A DNA stretch of 64,000 nt, taken from Patagioenas fasciata (Eukaryota > Chordata > Aves > Columbiformes > Columbidae). Each line of letters opens with the position of its first letter. The stretch's first letter is position 1. The position numbers and the translations under genes were made by a program. The notes beneath the pieces are model-generated. The model searched no databases, was not told the origin of the DNA, and worked only from the letters and a program-made list of their open reading frames with translations. Location: positions 26,252,367 through 26,316,366 of the forward strand of contig NC_092525.1 in NCBI RefSeq assembly GCF_037038585.1, read 5' to 3'. Below, in pieces: positions 52,101-62,104 of this stretch.

Positions 52101-55100
52101 TAGAAAAGGCATCGCTCAAGTTAGGGACTGGCGCTTGAAAACAGACAAGTTTAGTGTGGTATCAGCATGAGCCTGGCTCTTGGCTTCATTTGTGCGCACG
52201 AACTGAAAATATGCAAAGGGCAAAGCAAACATTGTCACAGGTTTTCTTTTGCATGTAGCACGAAATTGGCAGGCAAATATGAAAGCCAGTGTTCCGTTCC
52301 TCAGGCATAGGTGTTTCTTAATGACTGTGGGCAGACAGTAACCAGCATTTCACAGTAGCTATTCCATGAGAGTTGGATATTCTCCCCTCCTGCAGACAGT
52401 GCACATGGTGACAAGTACTCCCTGCAAAGCAGCCTGGAGTGTATCCCAAAGATTGCCACCCCCCACTGTATCATGTTAATGAACCTGTACAACTAAAAAT
52501 AATTTCAAATGCAAATTTGGTGAAAAGGAGTTTAATAGGGAAATTTCATGACTGCAGTAGAGAAGTTGTGGTTTAGCGCTGAGATAGGTCTGATTGCTTG
52601 AGCATGTGGGTGCTATGGTAACTCAGTTTCACCATTTGGAAGCACTTTAGCTCTAAACCACAGTATGCTGCACCTTCTTCCTTTTGAGTAGGGTTCTGTA
52701 GAAGAAAAACAGAAAAAAACACCATGAGAGAAACCACAGAGCAGCAAAGGCGTTGTTAGCTGGAGTCATACAAGTGGGTTGCTGTAGTTGAAGTCCTATG
52801 AACACTGAGCATGTCATTTAGGTCCAGTGATAGCAATGCCTTCCTTCTGCCTGCTAAATACACACTATTCCTGGATGTTTATTTTAAGTTTGCAACAACT
52901 GCATACCTGGGGAAAAAAGTATTTGAGTTGCAGCTTTTAGTTTTTGTTCTACTTTGAGTTTATATTTCTGCGAAATTCTAGATATCATTGGTAACAAGTG
53001 TTGTTTCCATGAAATTAATACTTTTTGAGGGAAATTTCTGGTTTTCTCTGTGTTTCTATTTTTCTCTGGAAAAATTAAACTCTGAAATTTATTTTGCATA
53101 ATCAAAATCAGATATTTTTTTTTAAATGATCAGAAATATTTCATTTGATTTCAGGTTAGTTGAGAAAAAAGTATTATTTCCATATTTTTCTTGCGTTTTC
53201 CTTCTTCTCCTTTCTTTAAGACAGGCCCTGTATGTTAGCAGAAGTTATGCTTGATATTGATTTCTTTGAGCTGGTAAATGTTGACAAACTTTGATGTTTG
53301 TACTTCCTTCTCTTTTCTGAGCTTGCAACATTGTATTCCTCCTTGTATCTGCCAGCTCTAAGTTTTTAATTCCACCTCTTTCTTCTGGCTGCTGCCCTTG
53401 TACTTGATTGCTGGTTAATTTGAATTTTTTGCCTTCTTCAATGCTATGAATGCTGCTTAAACCTTATAGTTGACTCAAATTGAGGAGAGAGACAACTCCT
53501 GTCCTGGAAGCTGCACAGCAAGGAAAGGGTCAGAGATGCTGGGAACCAAGAAGAGGCATTAATTTCAAAGGTCGAAGTTCATTTAAAAAATAATGCCACA
53601 TCCTCTTATATTTAGCTGTAGTGTATTGATGGGATCAGGCTCTCAGATGATGATTGCAGTGTGTTAAGGAGCCGCTTTGGCGAGCAATTAATAATGAACT
53701 TCTCTAAAAGCAAATATTTTGAGAAATTCAAATGAAAACTATTTTAATTTTCATTTTGGAGGCAGAATGAATGTTACATCCTGATGCCAAAACAATTGGC
53801 ATTTCTCAGTCAAAACATTTTAGAATTTCTGTTAAAATTTACAGTTTCATATTTTTATCCCTAATTTCACGGGAAAATAAATATTATAAATATTGCCTGT
53901 GAGAATATAAGTTCTGATATTTATTTAGTTTTAACTCTTAGCTGCAGTCACTCTATAGCATTGCTATGATTGCTGTAAGGCTATAAAGATTTTTATCAAT
54001 TAGATTATGGATTACTTTGAAGTGATTTTGTGGCTGCATCTTCAATGACCAAAAGCATAGGCATTCTTTGTAAGAGCCTCTGAAATGTCCCAGTTAGCTG
54101 AGAAGTTTTCACATGTTAAGTTCAAATGAGTAATTTCGGGTTTTTTTACTCAGAGTATGCAAAATTTCACATCTTTTTAATGTGAACTTTATACGGCATA
54201 CTTTCAACCAGTTTTCAGAAAAACAGCAGTGTGTTCAGAAGCTGGAAACAGTTTTTCTTTATTATTTTCTTTTTCTTCCCCAGAGTTAGTGATAAATACT
54301 AAAATGTAATTCTGCAGTTTGTGAATATGAAAGCATTTCAGCGCACATGATCCTTCCTATAAAATTTGAGGGTTCCTCTGTGGTATAGAATTACTCAGAC
54401 ATTTAAGTGTTTGCTAGCCTACTCATAGGCCTGCCCAGATTTATTTGTTAAGTAGCAATGGATCCCTTTATTTTGTGTTTGCAGCAAAAAGAAGCAGTAA
54501 CATCTCTGTCCCTGATACTCATTTACTTTAAGGTTCCTTGAAGTGGTTCTGGCAGCACAAGGGAGCCTTAAAGTAGGTGTGAATTACATCCTATCCCACT
54601 TGAAGTTTAAAAATAAATCAAAGAAAGGCGGCTGGCAGCATTTTGTAAGGCTCTTTGCCTTACTCACCCTTCACCTCCCACCAGGAACTGTTCTTTTTTT
54701 GCAGTTTAGTATTGGCTTGCAGTGGAGCTGACTAATGTCTGTGCTGTTTGCTAGAAGACCCCCTCAAAGAGCTTTACTCCATCTGAACGAGGAGACCACA
54801 TCCTGTTGCGTTCTGTGCAGATGTGAAGAGCCCTGACCCTGCTGCAGCAGGGCTGTTCGGCTGTAAAAAGAGGGAAGACAGAATCAGGACCTACCCTGGC
54901 TGCTTTGTGTGAAGTGCTGCTCGACGGGGGTTTCTGGGGTCTGTCCAATATGCCAAAGGGTGGAGAGATCCTGGGAAAAGGGCAGCAGCTCTGCAGAATC
55001 ACTAAGCATTTTTCCTGGCAGAAAAACGTGGCTGCCTGGTTTTGCAGGCGCGAGGCTGAGAGGAAGGATTGCTTCCTCTGCCCCTCCCCAGCTCTGGCAA

Positions 55101-56920
55101 AGACATGCGGAGTGCAGCTGGATGCAAAGAGCCAGCTGGTAGGGTACCATGCTGGATAAAACACCAAATGCACCATTAGCAGAAAGGAATCCTCCTTTCT
55201 GTGTTTCTCTATGCTGTGTGCATCGGGGAGTGCAATGTGCAGCACTCCTGCATGAAGAGGGGGCAGCCTGAGATACTGGTGTGCAAGCGCTGTCCCCTGC
55301 CTAGCCCAGCAGGAAATACAAAACTGCATCCGTTTTACCCACTGTGCAAATTAAGCAGCAGAATGGAGTTAAAAGGCACTTTCCCTTTTAGCAGCTAATG
55401 TATTTTTGCCCATATAGACATGGTAAAGTTTTTAGGCTCTTAATACAGATTCAACAATTTCTCCACCTTATCACCTGGAGTTTCCTTTAAAAACACACGC
55501 GCACAGGAAATGTGTGCTGGCTCAGACCTTGGACTAACCTGGAACACAGTGCCTTTTAATGTATCCTAGGTCTCAGCTGTCTTCTGTTGAGTCTCTTGGT
55601 CGTGCCAAGTGGAAAGTGTTTTCACTGTATGCTGTCTTTCCTGGGCGACATCAGCGAGCAGTAACTTCTTACTCGGGTGCGACCACAGTTCACTGCAGTG
55701 AGTGGAGATTCACTGCTGCAGTGGCGATACAGCAGCTTCTGTACCTCAAATGTGACCCGTGCAAACTGCTCACCATGGCATTCAACGTATTGCAGCCTTG
55801 TTTCTTTCAGAGTTTTTCCGTTTACTCTTCTTGTTGAACATTGAAAGGTTTCTTCAAAATATAGTAGTCTCATATTTCACTCCAGGGGTCTGTATGTCTT
55901 TGAGCTTTCAGGAGAAAGGGTGATCAGCTCATCCATTTTAGAAGTATTTCATTGACAGCCTGTCATTCCACTTAAAACCTTTATTTCAAACAGCAGCTGC
56001 GCTCTGTCTGCTGACTGGTAGCAGAAAGGAAAGCGAAGGAAAGTGATGAGCCAAGCTCCCACCTGCCTGTGGGACGTGTGGTTGGCTGTTTTTGCAGGGT
56101 ACCTGACTAAGGCCAGATCCACTCTGACATTACTGATGGGTTGCAAAGCTTTCGGGTGAGTCAGCAGTAACCAACTGGTGACCAAATCAAGAGAAGGGAA
56201 AGGGAAGCTTTGTGAAGTTCATGCAGCAGTAGGAACTTGTGTTTTTTTTACTTTAATTCTTCCGCTTGGGTTATCTGAGCCTATCCTACACATGTTATCT
56301 TAAAAATGTCTTATAGCTGGATGCGGTTTAGGATTTGAGAAAAGGTTTGGGATAGTTCCTGTGTAAACCCAGACCAGCTTGCTTAGTTGGGTAATTGTCA
56401 GGCTTTCATGCCCCACAGCATATTTTTTTGGGAGTTGTACATCCTCATTAGATTTTAAAGATATTCAGCCTTCAAGATTCCAGAGTCATGTTTTAGAATA
56501 TAAACATGAACAGTTTTGACTTTGTTAACATGAGGTTTCTAAGACATATTTGTTAGCTGTGGGACATTTTGGGGTAGCAATATGCTTATGAATATTGGTG
56601 TAACACAGTCCAATGTGTTGGGATCATTCTTTATTTTCCTTTCATTTACCTAGTATCGATCAGGTTAGATGGGGAAAATTATCTATCTGCTTTGCTGTTT
56701 GAGGGGATTTTTTTTTTTAGTGTCTGCTGCCACCTATTGAATTCTTTTCAACTGCATCATATTCCATTGCTATAATCATATAATATAATAGGGTCGTAGA
56801 AGAGCAAGAAACATTTAAAATGCTAAAAAGGACTTAAAACTGCCATGAGATGCTGTTGAAATGCTAGTGCTTATTTGGAGGGGGAAAAGGACAATCTAGG
56901 AGTATTGTTTTAAGACGTGA

Positions 56921-57006
56921 TCTGCTCTAGCTGACCCTGCTCTGAGCAGGGCAGCTCGACCAGGTGATGCCTTGAGGTCACTTCCAGCCTCATGTCCTGT
57001 GCTTGT
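56921..57006 (+). mobile_element. short diverged CR1 3'-end fragment, plus orientation
   Basis: The segment reads CTGCTCTGAGCAGGGC..., then CCAGGTGATGCCTTGAGGTC and ACTTCCAGCCTCATG. This is the CR1 3' end in forward sense (GATGACCTTGAGGTCCCTTCCAACCT type) with substitutions. It is more diverged than the other two copies and lacks a clear terminal octamer array. Confidence 0.75.
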
Positions 57007-58416
57007 ATATAACATTTAGCACCTGTTGCTGTGAGTGAGCAGTAAACTTCACGCTATATTTAAGCTGGTAGCATTGTTCCTAACTTTACAGCAGAAAGGA
57101 CCTGGAAAATTACTTACACAGGAATCTTAAGGAACTGAAGGAGGCAACCAGAAATATAACACTGTGACAAACTTATGAGCTCTTTTGCTTATATTATCTT
57201 ACTTCACTTGGAAGAGAGAATCATGAAGTGTATAGTTTTGTTTCCATCATGTTTGCCTTATATATCGGTAAATAGCTTGAAAAGTATTTATAAATGTTTC
57301 ACTGGTCTCTGAGCAGAGTTTCCTTTAGGATTTTTTTCTGCAACTCCCTTTATTCTTTTCTTGGAAACAGTTATTTAAGTGATGGTTAATCCGTGCAGAT
57401 GCTCACAGAAAATTAATTTTGGGCTTGGTGTATATTTATTGTGCTGAACCAAAGTAAGATATGGGAAGAAGGGGGAACAATTGAAATATCGCATTATGGA
57501 ATTTAGAGTAACTGTTAGCTTTCAAACACTGACTTTAAAAAATATGAAGATACTTTGAAAAGTAATTGCTCATGGCAGATGTGAATGCATATACATGTTA
57601 GCTTTGACAAGGTTCTTTGGCAGTTTAATGCATCAATGTAGATTATATAATTGCTGTTAATAAATTTTCTAGTCCTTACCAGAGATTTCAGATGTTGAAG
57701 ATACATTGATATTTCAAAAGATCATCTGTAATTTTGTTTCTTATTCGTAACATCTCTCACGTTAGGAAGCTACATCTACTACTTTTCTGTAGTTCTGAAA
57801 AGTATATGTGGTCCTGTGTTTCAATGGTGAGATACATAGATAAAAATACGAGAGCTGTTAATACAGTGGCTTCTGCTACATTTTTCACTTATTATATTCT
57901 TGCAATTCAGACTGATTTTATTTTGATAGTTTCTCATTATTTCAGACAAACTATGGGCAGGCCCATTTCCCCATCTCATGGACCGGATTTCGGGCAACAC
58001 CCCTCCCCACTTCTCTAACGAATTAAGTAACTAGCTCTGCATTACTATTTTTAGATGACCTTCATTTGACTTCTGTTGATACTTTTTCTTTAAAATATCA
58101 GACAACTGGCTTTTTCCAGATTTTAATTTGTAGGAAGAGATCTCAAACGATGTACAGTCCACAAAGAATTCAACTGCTCACTAGAAAACTACTTACAAGA
58201 TTTTAGCTTTTGTTAACATTCATTTTTATATCGTGGCATTTCATGACACTTCTGAGCATAAATAAATTGCTCACTCTCCACAGGGGAGATCTGAAAGTTT
58301 GAAGGAACTTATTTTCAAAAGAGTAGAGCTACAACAGTTGTGAAGTGCCATGTAGGGAAGCTGAAGTAACAGATAAATTATAAACAGTCAAGTACTATGT
58401 GAAAAACACACATGCC

Positions 58417-58436
58417 AAAAAAAAAAAAAAAAAAAA
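58417..58436 (+). repeat. poly-A tract
   Basis: Twenty A in a row within the long PTPRC intron. Confidence 0.9.
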
Positions 58437-59317
58437 TCCAGGAAAGAAACATAGTGGGAAAGAATTAATAGCAAAAGGGAGAGAAAGGAAGAGCCAAGTG
58501 AGTGGATGAAAGTTTGTGGACAGTCACAGCATGAATGTGTGAGCAAGTGGGTTGGTTCCTTGTTGGAAGCAGAACAGGCAAACTTTTGGGATAACTTTCA
58601 CAATTCTTATGTCGAAGTGGAAGCTTCTGGTCCTCAAAATGAGAAAAAGACATAGTGACGAGAAAAAACTCATGATTCCAGCCACTGCCACTTATTTTTG
58701 TCTTTCTCACAACAGAAATTTTACATTACAGAAATACAAAATATTTTGGGTCAGGATTTCAAAGCAGGGTGTAAAAATGAGGCTTGCTTTTATAAATATA
58801 AAAATATCATAGCTTCCAGCTCAAGTCAGGAGGTAATTTAAAACTTGGAGATAAGTTATTCAGAGAAATTCTTAAATATCAGCAGGTTGGGCCAGGAAGG
58901 GTGCTGCCATTTAAAAATTAATATTAGAAAAAGTAAATGGCTTTCAGGAATGCCAAGGCTTGGCTTTCCAGGTCTTCTATAGTGAAGGTTATAGACAGAA
59001 CACCAACAGAATTAGTGTTGGGATCTCTTCAAAGCAATGAAGTCATTCATCATTCAGCAAAAAGTCTCCCTCTGTTGATATTGCTTGCATTTGTATGCAC
59101 TGCTGTGTGATGATGTGAAAGATTTTGAGGGTCTCAGCTTTTGGTATTGCAAAATACACTTGTGAACATGAAAACATTTAACTATCCTTCAGTAAAATCT
59201 GTCCTGAGAAACGTGTTTCAGAGAAAGCTATACAAATTGTTGGCCTTTTTCTACTATAGATTAACTTCTCACCTTCATGCATTGTTCACCTGGTGATATC
59301 TTTTCCCCACTGTGCAG

Positions 59318-59401
59318 CAGGAGATGAAAATCTGGCAAGTGCTAGCTCTCCTTCCCCTGTGTCGCCTCCACCTGCACGCTCCACATCACTCTCACCTCCA
59401 G
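59318..59401 (+). CDS. PTPRC: PTPRC mucin-type exon, duplicate copy 1
   Basis: An 84-nt exon (phase 1 both ends) reading AGDENLASASSPSPVSPPP then ARSTSLSPPG across the joins. It is Ser/Pro-rich, suited to dense O-glycosylation in the outer segment of CD45. The acceptor is a NAGNAG (TGCAGCAG): use of the second AG starts the exon at 59,321 and drops one alanine. The donor CCAG|GTACCG at 59,402 is weak (C at +4 and +5). The donor used by copy 2 has been deleted here, so this site is a replacement. Read through without splicing, the frame stops within 15 codons. Unlike copy 2 it lacks the NAS glycosylation sequon. It may be a working alternative exon or a decaying duplicate. Confidence 0.55.
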
Positions 59402-60165
59402 GTACCGCAGCATTGCTGCTCTTGTCCTGTTTTAGCTGAACTGGCATCTACTGCTATCATACATGGTTTATGTTATCTGAGGTTAGAGCAAAATTTGTTA
59501 ACGTGATGAGGATGTTTTGTTTTATTTATTTTACTTAAAACAAAGGTGGGGTTTTGAAACACACTTTTCAAAGAAAGTAATTAGAATTCAAGCTGTTGTT
59601 ATGAGTACATGTTTTCCTTATGGACACCCTTTCCCCCTGAGCTCTCAGATGAGAGTTTCATGCTGAGTTGTCACAGCGGCACTTTCCTGCAATTCCTGCA
59701 GTGCTGCATGAGCAGCACAGCAGTATCTGATGCTTGTGGGGAGATGGTCCTTCCTGGGTCAACAACATGAGACAATAACACCCCAATCAGTCTGGGCTTT
59801 TTGCAAGCTGCACATTAATTCACCCGCTTCAGCTGGTGTTTTCAAACACCTGAAATCAGCGTAGGTCCCCAGCCTTGCTAAAGGATGATCAAATCTCTTC
59901 ACCACAAAGGCATCCCAGAAGAATTGGTGGGAATTTGGAATTAGTGGCCTTGCAGACCTAATCAAAAGCCATGCTTTTGCAATAAATTCAAGCAGTTGTG
60001 TTGCACAGCCTGTGAAGGAACTGGAGAGCAATGTAAATGTGTTCTTTTCACCAGTGCTAGAGAGAGAAATATAATTCAGACAGCAGCTGGCAGCCTTTCT
60101 GCTTGCAATGAGCTTCTCACTTTCATGCATTGCTCACCTGATGATATTTTTTCCCCACCGTGCAG
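59402..60165 (+). other. PTPRC: intron between the duplicated exons
   Basis: About 760 bp. It begins with the flank of copy 1 and ends with the flank of copy 2; no exon is seen between them. The open frame on the minus strand (59,759-60,130) has no recognisable features. Confidence 0.6.
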
Positions 60166-60261
60166 CAGGAGATGAAAATCTGGCAAACGCCAGCTCTGCC
60201 TCCGTTACATCACCTCCACCTGCACGCTCCACGTCACTCTCACCTCCAGGCACCACGGAAG
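60166..60261 (+). CDS. PTPRC: PTPRC mucin-type exon, duplicate copy 2
   Basis: A 96-nt exon (phase 1 both ends) encoding AGDENLANASSASVTSPPP then ARSTSLSPPGTTEG across the joins. It is rich in Ser, Thr and Pro with one N-glycosylation sequon (NAS). It corresponds in place to the alternatively used N-terminal exons of mammalian CD45. The acceptor is NAGNAG (60,164-60,168), allowing a one-residue difference. The donor AAG|GTAACG at 60,262 is only moderate, and a second in-phase donor GTGAAT six bases on (60,268) would add Gly-Asn. Weak, tandem splice sites fit regulated inclusion. It is the longer of the two tandem copies and the better exon candidate. Confidence 0.85.
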
Positions 60262-60616
60262 GTAACGGTGAATCTGGGACCGGGGCATTGCTGCTCTTCT
60301 GTTCCAGCTGAGTTGGCATCCACTGCAGCCTTCCTGATGCTGTCTCCACCCCTCTGGCCATACAGCACAGAGTCCTGGCTCAAGGAAAAGTGATTTTTAA
60401 TGTGGACAATATCTGTCCACATATCATATGCTTGATGTTTTGGGGGTCTGCTTGTTGCTACATGCCACTAAAAATTAAGAATGTGTTTATTCCCTGCGGA
60501 AAGCTCAACTGGTAGTTGGGAGGAAGGAATGTTTCTTTTTGTATTTGTGGCATACAATTGTGTTTAATTCCTTGAAAGCTTAATTTACCCTTTCTCTCTC
60601 TTTTTCTCTTTCTCAG
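60262..60616 (+). other. PTPRC: PTPRC intron
   Basis: 355 bp, starting GTAACG and ending in a long pyrimidine tract (TTTCTCTCTCTTTTTCTC) and CAG. No other feature seen. Confidence 0.8.
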
Positions 60617-60643
60617 GAGTTGAACCAACAGCAACTACACCCG
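60617..60643 (+). CDS. PTPRC: PTPRC 27-nt micro-exon
   Basis: A 27-nt exon between an excellent acceptor (long C/T tract then CTCAG) and an excellent donor (CCG|GTAAGA). In phase 1 it reads GVEPTATTPG across the joins, again Thr/Pro-rich. Mammalian CD45 also has a very short exon near the N-terminus of the mucin region (encoding QSPTPSPT in human), which is constitutive; there it precedes the alternative exons, whereas here it follows the duplicated pair. Strong splice sites on such a short exon suggest it is usually included. Confidence 0.85.
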
Positions 60644-61066
60644 GTAAGAAACTCCTAATTCATATGACAAAACTGCATTGGTGTGTTTTTTGTCATCATT
60701 TCTTCTTTCCTTTTCCTGCACACAGATATCTTGCAAAGTGCATAATGCCTTTCCATTTAGCCCACTGAAATGAAATATACTGTCTTAAGAGGCAAGAATA
60801 TGATACAAGTCTGGGTTGAATTTGAGTATATTTTAGAAACCAGCATTCAGCATGAAAGAGATGCGGTCAGCGCCAAGAAGGATTATACTTACTGGATGTT
60901 CAGCTGGCACCTCAAACATTCAGTGTGCCTTTGCTTGCTAACAAACCCACAGTGCCTCAGTGCAAGAGTGCTCCAGCACAGCAGTCCTGCCTCGTGTGCA
61001 GCCTTGTGTCGCTCCTCAAATGGACAGCCTTGCAGCGTTAACGAACTGCTGTGCCTCTCACCACAG
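60644..61066 (+). other. PTPRC: PTPRC intron
   Basis: 423 bp from GTAAGA to CACCACAG. A long frame (60,770-61,360) crosses this intron and the next exon out of the CD45 frame and is not a gene. Confidence 0.8.
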
Positions 61067-61204
61067 GTGTCTCTCCTGCAGACAGCACACACCTCTCCAC
61101 GCACGCAGGCTCCGTCCTTGCCATGGGACTCAGCAACCCACCGCGCAGCAGCGCTGCTGCCCTCACCTCACGCACTCCCGTCACCTTCAAGAATGCTTCA
61201 GCAG
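61067..61204 (+). CDS. PTPRC: PTPRC alternative exon, similar to mammalian exon B
   Basis: A 138-nt exon, phase 1 both ends. It reads GVSPADSTHLSTHAGSVLA, continues Ser/Ala/Pro-rich, and ends in TPVTFKNASAG. The start pattern GVS....HL.THA matches the beginning of human exon 5 (B), which is 141 nt. The end (SSAAALTSRT...NAS) also resembles the end of human exon 6 (C), so the single bird-like exon may stand for both. It has one N-glycosylation sequon (NAS) and many O-glycosylation candidates. The acceptor (CTCTCACCACAG) is good; the donor GCAG|GTTTGC is poor at +3 and +4, consistent with regulated skipping. Skipping keeps the frame. Confidence 0.88.
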
Positions 61205-62017
61205 GTTTGCTGCCTTCCTTTAGATCCCACTCACTGCTCTCGGAAATGTAGGGAAATACTAAGATATTACTGTAGAGGAAAACTAAGAATTTCTGCCTCA
61301 GAGCAGCCTTTTCCAGCTTATGGTTCATCAGATAGAAATGGTGTCTGCAGTTTGTCATAGTGGCAACACCATAATTATTTTCAGGATCTGGTATCTGATG
61401 GCCAAGTCTTGCAGTCATCACAATAGTAACAAAATACAAGCTGCTGTCAATGAGGTTGTTGCCAAAGCAAGAGCAATAGGAATGGATCTAAAAGCAAATG
61501 TAGGAACCTGTCAGTGGTTTATAAGCTGAGAGATAAATATTGAGATATAGTAGGTAATACAGTGAGCAAGGTATGTGATCTGGCAAGTGAACACTACTGG
61601 ACTGCTTGTTTCTGACAGAGCACAAGTGCTATTCATTATTGTTTTTAACTGTAAGAATATAGAAAAATGGTTTCATTTTTCCCAATTCATAATTATTAAT
61701 GCCACTTTTATGGTGACTTCATCATGGATTATGCATAAATAATGACCAAAAGAACCTGTCCTTGTACACTGCAAATTTGATTAGTAAGTGCTATATTCCT
61801 AAAAATTTGCTTTCCATTTAAATACTCATGTTCTGTTTTATTGGATATATTACCATGTTTTTCTCTCATCATTGTTCTATAAATTACAAAAATCCTGGAA
61901 GACAAAAAAAAAAGAAAGTGGAGAAGGGTTGTAGAATAAAACATTTCTGATGATATAACCATATGAAATAATTAATTTTACTTTTTAATACTGATTATGT
62001 TGTTTATTTCCTTACAG
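61205..62017 (+). other. PTPRC: PTPRC intron
   Basis: 813 bp ending TTTATTTCCTTACAG. No exon or RNA gene seen. Confidence 0.8.
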
Positions 62018-62104
62018 ATGATTACAATTCAAAATCCTTGCACAGCACCATCTCACCAGTCAGCATGCCAGCAAACACTGGGATCATCCCCACTCACACG
62101 ATAG
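62018..62104 (+). CDS. PTPRC: PTPRC mucin-type exon, similar to the start of mammalian exon 7
   Basis: An 87-nt exon with phase 1 ends, reading DDYNSKSLHSTISPVSMPAN then TGIIPTHTIG across the joins. The start resembles the human segment after exon C (DAYLN...TTLSPSGSAVISTTTI). Ser/Thr-rich, no cysteine, no sequon. The acceptor is good (TTTCCTTACAG) and the donor ATAG|GTGACA is moderate. It should lie in the membrane-proximal part of the mucin-like stalk just before the cysteine-rich domain. Confidence 0.88.
   Translation: MITIQNPCTAPSHQSACQQTLGSSPLTR

Larger units (their letters stand above)
26293..59317 (+). other. PTPRC: long PTPRC intron after the signal-peptide exon
   Basis: About 33 kb between the start exon and the first mucin-type exon. 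A very long intron at this position is also a property of mammalian PTPRC. I see no coding exon with phase-1 ends inside it, though a very short exon could be missed. It contains CR1 fragments (42,966 and 56,921), homopolymer and T/G-rich tracts, a strong hairpin (31,096-31,153), a possible DNA-transposon remnant near 30,388-30,462, and a GC-rich block at about 54,740-55,330. The longest open frames (204 codons at 30,001; 192 codons on the minus strand at 54,751) show no domain and are not called as genes. Confidence 0.8.
59243..60326 (+). repeat. tandem duplication containing a PTPRC mucin-type exon
   Basis: Copy 1 spans about 59,243-59,453 and copy 2 about 60,091-60,326, with roughly 640 bp of unrelated sequence between. 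Homology covers the intronic flank (CTTCTCAC.TTCATGCATTG, CACCTG.TGATAT), the acceptor, the exon, and downstream intron (GCATTGCTGCTCTT, GGCATC.ACTGC). Over the 84 exon bases comparable in both, I count 12 differences (about 86% identity). Copy 1 lacks about 25 bp just after the exon that are present in copy 2, including the donor of copy 2. Confidence 0.92.

Noticed and set aside
54751..55329. 192-codon minus-strand frame
   Set aside because: GC-rich patch with overlapping frames on both strands; no family resemblance; better explained by low stop density.
59312..59506. 64-codon frame beginning with the ATG that overlaps the acceptor of copy 1
   Set aside because: It is out of the CD45 frame; the ATG is made by intron bases that are removed on splicing.
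60770..61360. 196-codon plus-strand frame
   Set aside because: It crosses a PTPRC exon in a different frame and runs through both splice sites; a shadow of the 61,067-61,204 exon.
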